From Comamonas sp. JUb58 (GTDB taxonomy: Bacteria > Pseudomonadota > Gammaproteobacteria > Burkholderiales > Burkholderiaceae_C), in NCBI RefSeq assembly GCF_004364775.1, contig NZ_SOAL01000012.1:62001-126000 (forward strand): a stretch of 64,000 nucleotides of DNA, given 5' to 3'. Shown piece after piece: positions 1-9,036 of this stretch; within the stretch, counting starts at the first letter, position 1, and every line of letters begins with the position of its first letter. The notes below the pieces were generated by a model that saw only the letters and a list, made by a program, of their open reading frames with translations, was not told where the DNA came from and made no database searches. The translations under genes were made by a program, and so were the position numbers.

Positions 1-473
1 GGGACGAAGGCAATGCCTTCTTCCCGCCCACCAGCTTCCAGATGAGCAATATCCATGCGGGCACGGGCGCCGGCAATGTGATCCCGGGCCAGATGGTGGT
101 GGATTTCAACTTCCGCTTCAGCACCGAATCGACGGCCGAGAACCTGAAGGCCCGCGTCAAATCCACCTTGGAGCGCCATGCGCTGGAGTACGACCTGAAG
201 TGGACCCTGGGTGGCAAGCCCTTTCTGACCACGCCCGGTGTGCTGGTGACGGCCGTGCAGCAGGCCATCCACGACGAAGTAGGGCTGGAAACCACGCTCT
301 CCACCACCGGCGGCACCAGCGATGGCCGCTTTGTCGCCGACATCTGCCCGGAAGTCATCGAGATCGGCCCGTCGAACGCCACCATCCACAAGATTGACGA
401 GTGCGTGGCCGTGGCCGATATCGAGCCGCTGAAAAACATCTACCGCCGCATTCTGGAAAACCTGGCACGCTAA
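1..473 (+). CDS. dapE: Succinyl-diaminopimelate desuccinylase, C-terminal part
   Basis: About the last 156 residues of an M20-family metallopeptidase; the reading frame is open to the left edge (codons in phase from base 3), so the N-terminal zinc-binding half lies outside the window. DapE hydrolyses N-succinyl-LL-2,6-diaminopimelate to LL-diaminopimelate and succinate in the cytoplasm, in lysine and peptidoglycan synthesis. Visible family signatures are [15 protein letters not shown] at the start of the dimerisation domain, GGTSDGRF, and the closing [17 protein letters not shown] segment, which carries the late metal-binding His. The gene lies just upstream of prmB on the same strand (82-base gap). 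The DapE assignment over other M20 enzymes rests on these signatures. Confidence 0.9.
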   Translation, partial: DEGNAFFPPTSFQMSNIHAGTGAGNVIPGQMVVDFNFRFSTESTAENLKARVKSTLERHALEYDLKWTLGGKPFLTTPGVLVTAVQQAIHDEVGLETTLSTTGGTSDGRFVADICPEVIEIGPSNATIHKIDECVAVADIEPLKNIYRRILENLAR

Positions 474-555
474 TCCAGCACCCGTATAGCCCTGGCGTCT
501 TGCGGCTGTCATCAAGCCTACAATGGCGGTCTTTGATTTTTGCCAGAGTTGAGCC

Positions 556-1467
556 ATGACCACCATCCGCACCCTGATTGATGACAGCGCAGCTGCCCTG
601 AGCACTGCTGGCGTGCATTTTGGCCATGGAACGACCAATGCCCAGGACGAAGCCAGCTGGCTGGTGCTCTGGTCGCTGGGCTTGCCAGTGGACAGCGACA
701 CCAGCCCCGATGGCGCCGAATCGGTGGCGAACCAGGCCGTCAGCGATGAACAGCGCGGCAAGCTGGAAACGCTTGTGACCGAGCGCATCCGCAGCCGCAA
801 GCCCGCCGCCTACCTGACCCAGCAAGCCTGGCTGCAAGGCGTGCCCTTCTACATCGACGAGCGCTCCATCGTGCCGCGCAGCCTGATTGCCGAGCTGCTG
901 GCCGATGGCAGCATTGACGACTGGCTGAGCGACAAGACCCGCCAGGTGCTGGACCTGTGCACCGGCAATGGCAGCCTGGCCTGCCTGGCCGCCATGGCCT
1001 ACCCGGATGTGCAGGTGACCGGTGCCGATCTGTCAGCCGATGCGCTGGCCGTGGCCCGCATCAATGTGGACCAGCATGGCCTGCAGGAGCGTGTGCAGCT
1101 CGTGCAGTCGGACGGCATGGCCAACGCACGCGGCCCCTGGGATCTGATCATCTGCAACCCGCCCTATGTCAATGCCCAAAGCATGGCGAGCCTGCCACTG
1201 GAATACCAGGCCGAGCCGGTGCTGGCCCTGGCCGGTGGCCAGGATGGCATGGACTTTGTGCGTGGCCTGATTCTGGAGCTGCCCCAGCGCCTGAATGAGG
1301 ACGGTGTGCTGGTGCTGGAGATTGGCAACGAGCGCGCCTACTTCGAGGCCGCCTTCCCCGGCTTGCCAGTGTTCTGGATGGACACCAGCGCGGGCGATGA
1401 CCAGGTGCTGCTGCTGACGCGTGAAGCGCTGATGCACTGGTCGCAAGAGCAACCCACGCAGCTTTAA
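556..1467 (+). CDS. prmB: Ribosomal protein L3 glutamine N5-methyltransferase
   Basis: 303 residues, the usual length for PrmB. This SAM-dependent enzyme methylates a glutamine of ribosomal protein L3 during 50S assembly. An N-terminal helical domain is followed by a Rossmann methyltransferase fold with motif I DLCTGNGS (from about residue 133) and the catalytic glutamine-methyltransferase motif NPPY at residues 201-204. The following stretch ending LVLEIGNE is typical of the PrmB/PrmC family. Choice of PrmB over PrmC rests on the N-terminal region and on the absence of an adjacent prfA. It follows dapE on the same strand and may share its transcript. Confidence 0.92.
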   Translation: MTTIRTLIDDSAAALSTAGVHFGHGTTNAQDEASWLVLWSLGLPVDSDTSPDGAESVANQAVSDEQRGKLETLVTERIRSRKPAAYLTQQAWLQGVPFYIDERSIVPRSLIAELLADGSIDDWLSDKTRQVLDLCTGNGSLACLAAMAYPDVQVTGADLSADALAVARINVDQHGLQERVQLVQSDGMANARGPWDLIICNPPYVNAQSMASLPLEYQAEPVLALAGGQDGMDFVRGLILELPQRLNEDGVLVLEIGNERAYFEAAFPGLPVFWMDTSAGDDQVLLLTREALMHWSQEQPTQL

Positions 1468-1497
1468 GCACCTGTTCTCAGCGAATCCTGTTCTGGC

Positions 1498-2391
1498 TCA
1501 GTAAGCCAGCATTCTGCAGGCCAGCCGGCTGATAGGCCGGTGCAGGCAGGATTCCAGCTTGGGCGGCAGCAGCATGGGCTTGAGCAGCATCTGCACCGCC
1601 AGCTGGGCCGGCAGGCCGGTGCTGATCAGGTGGTAGATGCGCTGGGCGACATCGTCAAAGCTGCGCTGCCGGTCCGCAAACAGCACACCCTTGTTGGCAA
1701 ACACATGGCGCAGCGCCACGTCGGAATCACTCTCGCGCAGTTCTTTCAGGCGGCTGTACAGCGCCTGCGCAATGCGCAGCCGGCCAACGGGCTCCTTGGC
1801 CTGCAAGCTCTTGAAGTAGCTCAAAAAATGCTTGAAGTGGCCGACCTCGTCATTGCGGATATGGCCCAGCAGCTCGGTCAGCACCGGCTCCTGGCTGAGC
1901 GCGCGCAGGGTGTGGTAGTAAGCGGTAGTGCCGGTCTCCACCACGCAGCGCGCCACCATCTCCAGGCGCGGGTCTTCCAGCAAGGCCTCTTGCGTGCACA
2001 GCAGCGAATACTCGGCAAAAAAGCTGTCATAGGCCTTTTGCCAGTCAAAACTGGGCCACACAGTCTCCACATAGCGTCGCAGCGATTCGCCGTGCTGCAA
2101 CTCCTCATGCTCCCAGCGGTCTTCCAGCCAATGCTGGATGTCCGGGTAACGCGCATAGTGCGCGCCCAGGTTGGCGGCATAGGTGTCCGAGCCGGTCTCG
2201 ACAAAGGAGGCGCTCATCAGCAGGTAAAACATGTCCTCGTCGTTCGCCACGGCGCTGTGGTCGATCTGTGCGTAGCGAATATCGGCCAGTTGCCAATGGG
2301 CCTTGGCGGATGCCGCCGCGGCCGAATCCTCATTGCTGGCTGGCTGGCGGTCGTCGGCAGGCCGTCCATGCATTTCAGAGGCTGTTGTCAT
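1498..2391 (-). CDS. Ferritin-like diiron domain protein
   Basis: 297 residues from the ATG at 2391, which has an AAGGA ribosome-binding site; an upstream in-frame ATG at 2436 is less well placed. The protein is helical and has ferritin-like metal-binding signatures: FVETGSD, EHEELQHGE and, late in the domain, RNDEVGHFKHF, a pattern of paired carboxylates and histidines expected of a diiron four-helix bundle. There is no signal peptide, so it is probably cytoplasmic. The biochemical role (iron or peroxide handling, or an oxygenase-type reaction) cannot be told from sequence. It converges with prmB, whose stop is 30 bases away. Confidence 0.6.
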   Translation of the reverse strand: MTTASEMHGRPADDRQPASNEDSAAAASAKAHWQLADIRYAQIDHSAVANDEDMFYLLMSASFVETGSDTYAANLGAHYARYPDIQHWLEDRWEHEELQHGESLRRYVETVWPSFDWQKAYDSFFAEYSLLCTQEALLEDPRLEMVARCVVETGTTAYYHTLRALSQEPVLTELLGHIRNDEVGHFKHFLSYFKSLQAKEPVGRLRIAQALYSRLKELRESDSDVALRHVFANKGVLFADRQRSFDDVAQRIYHLISTGLPAQLAVQMLLKPMLLPPKLESCLHRPISRLACRMLAY

Positions 2392-2633
2392 AACACGATC
2401 CTTGTGATGGCCATCACTGAAATATGGCGTTTGCACACTGCAGTATGGCCCTGAGGCAGGAGCTTGGGTAGGCCCAGGCAGGTGACAGCGTTTAACAGCA
2501 GCACTCGCCTACAAGGGCACGAGGCCTTGGCCTACCTGGGCTGAAAATCAGCTTTTCAGCACAACTAACCACCGCCCGCTATGCCCTGCATGCCCCTGGG
2601 CCAAGCCCAGGGCGGCGATAATCGAGCCCATTC

Positions 2634-4682
2634 ATGATTACGCTGAAAAATATCACCCTGCGCCGCGGCACCAAAGTGCTGCTTGACGGCGTCACCACCA
2701 CCATCAACCCGGGCGAATCGGTGGGCCTGGTCGGCCGCAACGGCGCCGGCAAGTCCACCTTGTTTGCGCTGCTCAACGGCTCGCTGACGGAAGACGGTGG
2801 CGATTTCCACATCCCCGCCCAGTGGCGCATGGGCCAGGTGGCCCAGCACATGCCCGAAACCGAGGAATCGGCCACCCAGTTCGTGCTGGAAGGCGATACC
2901 CGTCTGGTCGAAGTGCAGGCCCAGCTGGAGGCTGCGGAAGCTTCCGGTGACGGCATGGCCCTGGCCCAGGCCTATGCCGACCTGGCCGATGCCGGTGCCC
3001 ACGATGCCGTGCCCCGTGCGCAGGCGCTGATCCTGGGCCTGGGCTTCAAGGTGCAGGAGCTGGAACACCCGGTCAACAGCTTCTCAGGCGGTTGGCGCAT
3101 GCGCCTGCAGCTGGCCCGCGCACTGATGTGCCCCAGCGATCTGCTGCTGCTCGACGAACCGACCAACCACTTGGACCTGGATGCACTCGTCTGGCTCGAA
3201 GCCTGGCTCAAGCGCTACCCCGGCACCCTGATCACGATCAGCCACGACCGCGAATTTCTCGACGCCATCACCAATGTGACCCTGCAGATCCAGGGTGGGC
3301 AGCTGACGCGCTACGGCGGCAACTACAGCCGCTTCGAAGAGCTGCGTGCCCAGCAGCTGGAGCTGCAACAGGCCAGCTTTGCCAAGCAGCAAGAGAAGAT
3401 GGCGCATCTGCAGAAGTTCATTGACCGCTTCAAGGCCAAGGCCAGCAAGGCCAAGCAGGCGCAAAGCCGGGTCAAGCAGCTTGACCGCATGGAGAAGATT
3501 GCGCCGGTGCTGGCCGAGGCCGAGTTCACCTTCGAGTTCAAGGAACCGGCCAACCTGCCCAACCCGATGCTGGCCATCACCGATGCCGCCTTTGGCTACG
3601 AGGACGAGGACGGCAAGCAGACCACCATCTTGCAGGGCGTCAACCGCTCGGTGCTGGCAGGCCAGCGCATTGGTATTCTGGGTGCCAACGGCCAGGGTAA
3701 ATCGACCCTGGTCAAGACCATCGCCCGCGAGATGAAGGCGCTGGCCGGCACTGTGACCGAGGGCAAGGGCCTCAACATCGGCTACTTTGCCCAGCAGGAG
3801 CTGGACGTGCTGCGCCCCAGCGAGAACCCGATGGAGCACATGATTCGCCTGGCTAAGGAACTTGGCAGCGAAGGCAACAGCGCCCGTGAGCAGGACCTGC
3901 GCAACTTCCTGGGCACCTTCAACTTCAGCGGCGACATGGTCAAGCAGGCCGTGGGCAGCATGAGCGGTGGCGAAAAAGCGCGCCTGGTGCTGGCGATGAT
4001 CGTCTGGCAGCGCCCCAACCTGCTGCTGCTCGACGAGCCAACCAACCACTTGGACCTGGCCACCCGCGAAGCGCTGGCGATGGCACTGAACGACTTTGAC
4101 GGCACCGTGATGCTGGTCAGCCATGACCGCCATCTGCTGCGCGCCGTCTGCGAAGACTTCTGGATGGTCGGCCGTGGCCAGGTCGGCCCCTTCGATGGCG
4201 ACCTGGACGACTACCAGCGCTACCTGCTGGACGAATCCAAGCGCCTGCGCGAAGAAGCCCGCCAAGCCGATATGCAATCGCGCAGCAAGGATGCAGCGCC
4301 TGCACCAGCGGCCGCGCCCGTCGCCGCACCGGTTGCGGCACCCGCGCCAGCCCCTGCGCCTGCGCCCGCCAAGGCCGAGCCCGTGGGTGACCCCAAGGAA
4401 GCGCGCCGCCTGGCGGCACTGGCCCGCCAGCAACTGGCCGACAAGACCAAGCCCTTCAAGAAAGAGCTGGAACAGATCGACAAGAAGCTGCCCCAGCTCA
4501 ACACCCAGCGCGATGCGCTGGAGACCAAGCTGGCGACCCCGGGTCTGTCGGGTGCCGACATCGTCGAAGCCGGCAAGCAGCTGAGCGCCGTCAATGGCGA
4601 GATCGAGCAGCTCGAAGAGCGCTGGCTGGAGCTGTCCGAGCAGATCGAGGCCATCAGCCAGGAGCTGAACGCGACCGCTTAA
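2634..4682 (+). CDS. ABC-F family ATPase, YheS type
   Basis: 682 residues with two ABC ATPase domains and no membrane segments, the ABC-F layout. Walker A motifs are GRNGAGKS (about residue 35) and GANGQGKS (about residue 350); both domains have a signature (FSGGW and MSGGEKAR) and Walker B LLLLDEPTNHLDL. A basic coiled linker follows the first domain. After the second domain comes an Ala/Pro-rich linker (about residues 550-585), then a charged coiled coil to the C-terminus, as in YheS/Uup-like proteins. ABC-F proteins act on the ribosome, not as transporters. The second ABC-F gene here (ettA, 48980) is clearly a different subfamily. Name YheS is by resemblance. Confidence 0.82.
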   Translation: MITLKNITLRRGTKVLLDGVTTTINPGESVGLVGRNGAGKSTLFALLNGSLTEDGGDFHIPAQWRMGQVAQHMPETEESATQFVLEGDTRLVEVQAQLEAAEASGDGMALAQAYADLADAGAHDAVPRAQALILGLGFKVQELEHPVNSFSGGWRMRLQLARALMCPSDLLLLDEPTNHLDLDALVWLEAWLKRYPGTLITISHDREFLDAITNVTLQIQGGQLTRYGGNYSRFEELRAQQLELQQASFAKQQEKMAHLQKFIDRFKAKASKAKQAQSRVKQLDRMEKIAPVLAEAEFTFEFKEPANLPNPMLAITDAAFGYEDEDGKQTTILQGVNRSVLAGQRIGILGANGQGKSTLVKTIAREMKALAGTVTEGKGLNIGYFAQQELDVLRPSENPMEHMIRLAKELGSEGNSAREQDLRNFLGTFNFSGDMVKQAVGSMSGGEKARLVLAMIVWQRPNLLLLDEPTNHLDLATREALAMALNDFDGTVMLVSHDRHLLRAVCEDFWMVGRGQVGPFDGDLDDYQRYLLDESKRLREEARQADMQSRSKDAAPAPAAAPVAAPVAAPAPAPAPAPAKAEPVGDPKEARRLAALARQQLADKTKPFKKELEQIDKKLPQLNTQRDALETKLATPGLSGADIVEAGKQLSAVNGEIEQLEERWLELSEQIEAISQELNATA

Positions 4683-4704
4683 ACGGCCAACGTGCAGAGA
4701 CGCC

Positions 4705-5019
4705 ATGCAACGCATCATCCGCAGCCAGGACTTCACCGCCGAGCGCCCCTGGGGCGCCCAGGACATTGCCCAGATGAACGGCACCAGCGTCCGTTTGCAC
4801 TGGACGGACCAGCCCTACATCTGGCATGTCAACGACGGCGAGGAAGTCTTTGCGGTGATGCAGGGCCTGGTGGTGATGCACTGGCGCGAGGCCGGCGAAG
4901 AAAAGCAAACGCTTTTGCAGGCCGGCGATATCTTCCATGCCGGCGTGGGCTGCGAGCATGTGGCCCACCCGCAGGGTGAGGCGCGGATTTTGGTGATTGA
5001 AAAGGCTGGCAGCGTGTAG
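4705..5019 (+). CDS. Cupin domain protein
   Basis: 104-residue single-domain cupin. The beta-barrel pattern is visible as HVNDGEEVFAVMQGLVVMHW (first cupin motif, with His and Glu ligand candidates) and GDIFHAGVGCEHVAHP (second motif with His residues), so a bound metal is plausible. There is no signal peptide. It begins 22 bases after the ABC-F gene and probably shares its transcript. Small cupins of this kind have varied or unknown functions, and none is proposed. Confidence 0.7.
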   Translation: MQRIIRSQDFTAERPWGAQDIAQMNGTSVRLHWTDQPYIWHVNDGEEVFAVMQGLVVMHWREAGEEKQTLLQAGDIFHAGVGCEHVAHPQGEARILVIEKAGSV

Positions 5020-5096
5020 CCTGCACCCTACGTCAGGCTTGGCAGCGCTGACTGCATCCGCCTACACTGCCAGGCCCGGCACTGCCCCTCCAAGCC

Positions 5097-5321
5097 ATGC
5101 ATGAAGACCCACCCCGCGACAGCAGCGAGCGCCATGTGCGTATCTTTTTTGGTAGCTTGCTGGGCCTGTTCATCGCAGCTGTCATCGGCTTTCATGCCGA
5201 GCCCAGCTGGATGGCATGGGCCTTGCTCTGCGTCATCTGCGCAGCGGTTTGCGCCTGGCTTGCGGTCCAGTATGGCGATGGTTTCTGGCACAGGATGCTG
5301 CATCTGATGCGTTGGTGGTAG
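5097..5321 (+). CDS. Small two-helix membrane protein, unknown function
   Basis: 74 residues with a charged N-terminus (many His, Asp, Arg), two hydrophobic segments at about 18-32 and 38-58, and a basic/aromatic tail ending HLMRWW. This suggests a small inner-membrane protein with two crossings. It lies between the cupin gene and the convergent acyl-CoA ligase. No family was recognised. The coding call rests on the hydrophobic profile and the match to the local strand. Confidence 0.5.
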   Translation: MHEDPPRDSSERHVRIFFGSLLGLFIAAVIGFHAEPSWMAWALLCVICAAVCAWLAVQYGDGFWHRMLHLMRWW

Positions 5322-5361
5322 CGCATCTCTCTACGCCGCAGACGGGCCTCCAGCTCGCCAG

Positions 5362-7101
5362 TCACTGCTCCTTTTCCTGCAGCAAGCGCCACATCACCTT
5401 GCCGCTGCCACTCTTGGGCAGCTGCTCCACCAGTTGCACCAGGCGCGGCGCCTTGTACACCGCCATGTGCTCACGGCACCAGTCAATGATGTCCTGCGCG
5501 CTGACAAGGCCCTGCTGGCCTTGCCGCAGCACCACCACGGCCTTGACGGTCTCGCCCCGGTATTCATCGCGGGCGGAGATCACGCAGGCCTCCAGGATCG
5601 CAGGATGGCGGTACATAAGGCTCTCGACCTCGGCCGGCCAGACCTTGTAGCCGCTGGCGTTGATCATGCGCTTCAGGCGATCGGTGAGGAAGAAGTAGCC
5701 ATCGGCATCGCGGTAACCCAGGTCCCCGGTGCGGAAGAAAAGCTGGCCTCCCACCTCAATAAAGCTGGCGGCCGTGGCCGCAGGCTGCTTCCAGTAGCCC
5801 TGCAGCACCTGCGGGCCCTGCACCACAATCTCTCCCACCTCGCCATCGGCCATGGGCTGCCCGGTGTCGGGGTCGATCACCAACGACTGCATGCCAATAT
5901 GCGGCAGCCCCAGGCACTGCTGCTTGGGGTGCTCGTAGGGGTTGGCATGGGAGGCGCCGCAGGTTTCCGTCATGCCATAGCCCTCGATATAGTCCAGGCC
6001 CCAGACCTCCTTGACACTTTGCGCCACCGACTGCGGCATCGCTGCGCCGCCGCCGCCCATGTAGACGAGGCTGCGGGTGTCCATCTGCGCCAGGTTCGGG
6101 CTGGCCAGCAGGTCCACCACCATGGTCGGGATATTGGCCCAGTGCGTCACCCGCCAGCGCGCCATCAGCGCGGCCGCCAGCTGCCGGTCCCAGCGCGGCA
6201 TGATCACCAGGGTGGCCCCGGCACAGATTAGCACATGCATGATGGACACCATGCCGGTGATGTGGAACATCGGCGCCACCACCAGGTTCACGCTCTCGGT
6301 GCTTTGCCGGCCCCAGAGCACGCCCGCCATCGCCGCATGCTGCACATGGCTGTGCGCATGGATGCAGCCCTTGGGCAGGCCGGTGGTGCCACTGGTGTAG
6401 GGCAGGATCGCCATATCGCTGGCCGCCACCTCGATCGCCGGTGGCTCGGCCGCGCACTGGACGGCATCCAGCCACCGGCTGACCGTGGTCGCTCCCAGCA
6501 GATCGGCCCCTGGCAAAGGCTGCTGGCCCAACAGCCAGGGCAGCCAGGCAGGCGGAAAATCCGGCTGCCTCGCAGCATCGGCCGGCATGGTATCCGACAG
6601 ATGGCTGATGACCAGGTGCGCCAGCTGCTGCTCCGGTGGCAGGCTGCCACTGGCCTGACAGAGCGCAGGCGCCAGATCGGCGGTAGTGATAGCCAGGCGC
6701 GCATCGGCATCGCTGATGTAGTGCGCCAGCTCGGCGGCGGTGTTCATCGGGTTAACGGGCACCACCACCGCATTGGCACGCAGGATGGCGTAGTGCGCCA
6801 GTACCAGCTGCGGGCAGTTCTGCATCAGCAGGATGACCCGGTCGCCCTTGCGTACGCCTTGCTGGTGCAGGTGGGCGGCCAGGCGTTCGGTCTGCTCCTG
6901 CATCTGGCCATAGCTGATGGCTTGGTCAAAAAACACCAGTGCGGCATGGTCCGGATAGCGCCGGGCATTGACGGCCAGGTTGTCCCAGACCGAGGTGGCC
7001 GGCAAGGTTAGGCGCCGGGGCACACGCCCGGGCCAATAAACAGATACCGGGGCAGATACGGAGGCAGCGGTGGAGGCAGGCAGGTCTGCAGCAGGATGCA
7101 T
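5362..7101 (-). CDS. Acyl-CoA ligase (AMP-forming, FadD-like)
   Basis: 579 residues of the ANL adenylate-forming superfamily, which activates a carboxylic acid with ATP and joins it to CoA. Motifs: YTSGTTGLPKG (about residues 232-242, ATP binding), GYGMTE (adenine pocket), GEIVVQGP, the hinge region FRTGDLGYRDADGY followed by DRLKRMINASGYKVWP, and a C-terminal KSGSGKVMWR carrying the catalytic lysine. The substrate could be a medium- or long-chain fatty acid or an aromatic acid; sequence alone does not decide. The gene stands alone, converging with the small membrane protein gene and 69 bases downstream of the unknown gene at 7171-7848 on the same strand. Confidence 0.82.
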   Translation of the reverse strand: MHPAADLPASTAASVSAPVSVYWPGRVPRRLTLPATSVWDNLAVNARRYPDHAALVFFDQAISYGQMQEQTERLAAHLHQQGVRKGDRVILLMQNCPQLVLAHYAILRANAVVVPVNPMNTAAELAHYISDADARLAITTADLAPALCQASGSLPPEQQLAHLVISHLSDTMPADAARQPDFPPAWLPWLLGQQPLPGADLLGATTVSRWLDAVQCAAEPPAIEVAASDMAILPYTSGTTGLPKGCIHAHSHVQHAAMAGVLWGRQSTESVNLVVAPMFHITGMVSIMHVLICAGATLVIMPRWDRQLAAALMARWRVTHWANIPTMVVDLLASPNLAQMDTRSLVYMGGGGAAMPQSVAQSVKEVWGLDYIEGYGMTETCGASHANPYEHPKQQCLGLPHIGMQSLVIDPDTGQPMADGEVGEIVVQGPQVLQGYWKQPAATAASFIEVGGQLFFRTGDLGYRDADGYFFLTDRLKRMINASGYKVWPAEVESLMYRHPAILEACVISARDEYRGETVKAVVVLRQGQQGLVSAQDIIDWCREHMAVYKAPRLVQLVEQLPKSGSGKVMWRLLQEKEQ

Positions 7102-7170
7102 GGCGGGTCCCGAACATTCAAAGCGAGTTTCGGTCCAGTATGCCCAGCAGCCCGGCCACCAGCCCGTCGC

Positions 7171-7848
7171 TTAGGGGACCAGCGTGCCCGGCTGAGAGGC
7201 GCCCTGCTGCTGCACCCAGTGCAGCACCACCTGCCAGCGCTGGGCTGCAGCAGCCAGTTGCTGCTGGTCGTCACCCGGGACAGCCTGGCGCCAGGCGATA
7301 TCGGCCATCACCGCGTCCTGCCACATCTGCGCCTGCTGCTCCACCTGGGCCTGCTGGAACTGGGCCAGCAAGGCTGTTGGTGATGCGGCGGGCGTATAGG
7401 CATAGGGATTGATGCCATGGCGCCAAAAGCGCCACTGCAGGCGCAGCGCCTGCCGGGTCACCGCCCGGCCCTGCAAGCGCTGCCAGTGGTGAAAGGCCTC
7501 ATGCGCCAGCCAGCCCGCCACCAGGGGCGCATCCAGGCGCAGGCACTGCCGGGGGTCGGATGCGGCAAAGCAGTAGGCCGGCATCGACAGAAAGCCGCCG
7601 TTGAACGACAGCGCACGCCGCGTATCGCCCAAGCGGCGCAGGTAAAGCCGCATGCGCGTCCAGCCCGGGTGCTGCGGCTGGCCAAAGTAGCGCGCCAGCA
7701 GCGCCCATTCATCGGCCGTCAGCGGACGGGACCAGAACAGCATGCGCTGCAGCCTCTGCACCCATGGCCTGCTGCCTTGCCTGCCCATCAAGCAGCGCTC
7801 CAGCAGAGGCTGCGATCCGCGTCCGAGCAGCCCGGACCTACACCCCAT
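7171..7848 (-). CDS. Unknown protein with an HExxH motif
   Basis: Up to 225 residues from the ATG at 7848; the in-frame ATG at 7788 has a better GGAG ribosome-binding site and would give 205. The centre contains LVAGWLAHEAFHHWQRLQG, where HEAFH fits a zinc-metallopeptidase-like HExxH helix. Around it are aromatic- and Arg-rich helices and the segment LSFNGGFLSMPAYCFA. No signal peptide is obvious, although the N-terminus is basic. A metallopeptidase-like fold is possible, but the motif alone is weak evidence. It lies upstream of the acyl-CoA ligase on the same strand and diverges from the ABC cassette starting at 8020. Confidence 0.5.
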   Translation of the reverse strand: MGCRSGLLGRGSQPLLERCLMGRQGSRPWVQRLQRMLFWSRPLTADEWALLARYFGQPQHPGWTRMRLYLRRLGDTRRALSFNGGFLSMPAYCFAASDPRQCLRLDAPLVAGWLAHEAFHHWQRLQGRAVTRQALRLQWRFWRHGINPYAYTPAASPTALLAQFQQAQVEQQAQMWQDAVMADIAWRQAVPGDDQQQLAAAAQRWQVVLHWVQQQGASQPGTLVP

Positions 7849-8019
7849 CCAGCGCCCTGGGCCTGATGGTTAACACCGATCCTCGGCATGCCCAATAAAT
7901 TGGATACTGAATACATAGAAGGGCGTTTAGCAGAAATTTTCAGCATTTATCTCCATATTGCTCGTGCAAGAAGTCGTTTTTATTCATCCATTGGTATTTT
8001 CTGTATACAAGGAGTGGGT

Positions 8020-9027
8020 ATGAAGAACATGTTTAGGCGCCGCGCGGCCCTCGCCGCCTCTTTGCTGGCAGCGCTGCTGCCGCTGTCACCAGCCCAGGCG
8101 CAGGCACCGCACAAGATACGTTATGAGGAGGTCGTGCGCTCCGTGCTCTATGTTCCCATGTATGTGGGCATCCAGAAAGGCATGTTCAAGGATGCCGGCA
8201 TAGAGATGAGCATGAAAACCTCGCAGGGCACCGACAAGGGCATGGCCGCCCTGCTCTCGGGCAGCGCCGATATCGTGCTGATTGGGCCCGAGGCCTCAAT
8301 CTATGTGGCCAACAGCGAGTCACCCGTCAAACCCATCGTGTTTGCCGGCCTGACGGCCACCGACGGGTTCTTGCTGATGGGCCGCAAACCTGAGCCGAAT
8401 TTCGACTGGAAGCAGCTGAAGGGCCGCAAGATCATGTCCTTCCGCCCGGGCTCCAACCCCGACATCTTTCTGGAAACGGCCTTGCGCAAAAAAGGGCTGG
8501 ATCCGAAAAAGGACCTGAGCATGGTCAGCAACATCGGGCCGGCTGCGCGCACCGGCGCCTGGCTGGCCGGGCAAAACGACTATGCGATCTTTCTGGAACC
8601 CGAAGCCAGCACCCTGGAGAAGCAGGGCAAGGCCTTCACCCTGGGCGCGGTAGGCAAAGAAGTCGGCATGGTCGATTACACCGTCTTCACCACCACCGAT
8701 GCCTATCTGAAGAAAAACCGCGCTGCCGTGCAGGCCTGGACCCAGGCGGTGGCGAAAGCCCAGCAGTACACGGCCGCAGCGCCAGCGGGCGAGTTGGCCG
8801 ATCTGGTGGGCAGCTACTTCACCGGCATGGACAAGGCCGAGCTGGTCAGCGCCATTGAGCGCTACCAACAACTGCAGCTGTGGAAGAAAACGCCGATGGT
8901 CGAGAAGCAGGCCATGGACCAGTTGCAGGACATGCTGGTGCAAGGCGGGGTGCTGGAGGTGGGCAAGAAAGTGGACTATGCGCGTTTTGTCGACATGGGC
9001 CTGGTGCAGAGCCTGGCGCAAAAATAA
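8020..9027 (+). CDS. ABC transporter substrate-binding protein, NMT1/SsuA-like
   Basis: 335 residues from the ATG at 8020, preceded by AAGGAG at 8009-8014; the open frame extends upstream to 7888, but only this start gives a signal peptide (FRRRAALAASLLAALLPLSP, cleavage near AQAQA). The mature protein has the periplasmic-binding fold of the NMT1/THI5-SsuA group (YVGIQKGMFKDAGIEM, then GSADIVLIGPEA). Such proteins bind small organics such as sulfonates, pyrimidines, nitrate or thiamine precursors. It heads a cassette of binding protein, ATPase, permease and amidohydrolase, with tight spacing. Confidence 0.85.
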   Translation: MKNMFRRRAALAASLLAALLPLSPAQAQAPHKIRYEEVVRSVLYVPMYVGIQKGMFKDAGIEMSMKTSQGTDKGMAALLSGSADIVLIGPEASIYVANSESPVKPIVFAGLTATDGFLLMGRKPEPNFDWKQLKGRKIMSFRPGSNPDIFLETALRKKGLDPKKDLSMVSNIGPAARTGAWLAGQNDYAIFLEPEASTLEKQGKAFTLGAVGKEVGMVDYTVFTTTDAYLKKNRAAVQAWTQAVAKAQQYTAAAPAGELADLVGSYFTGMDKAELVSAIERYQQLQLWKKTPMVEKQAMDQLQDMLVQGGVLEVGKKVDYARFVDMGLVQSLAQK

Positions 9028-9036
9028 GGAGCTGCC

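Noticed and set aside
4300..4370. Short GC-rich repeat in the ABC-F gene
   Set aside because: It is an Ala/Pro-coding linker, common in this protein type, not a separate repeat element.
7888..8019. N-terminal extension of the NMT1-like binding protein
   Set aside because: It would bury the signal peptide, and a good ribosome-binding site precedes the ATG at 8020.
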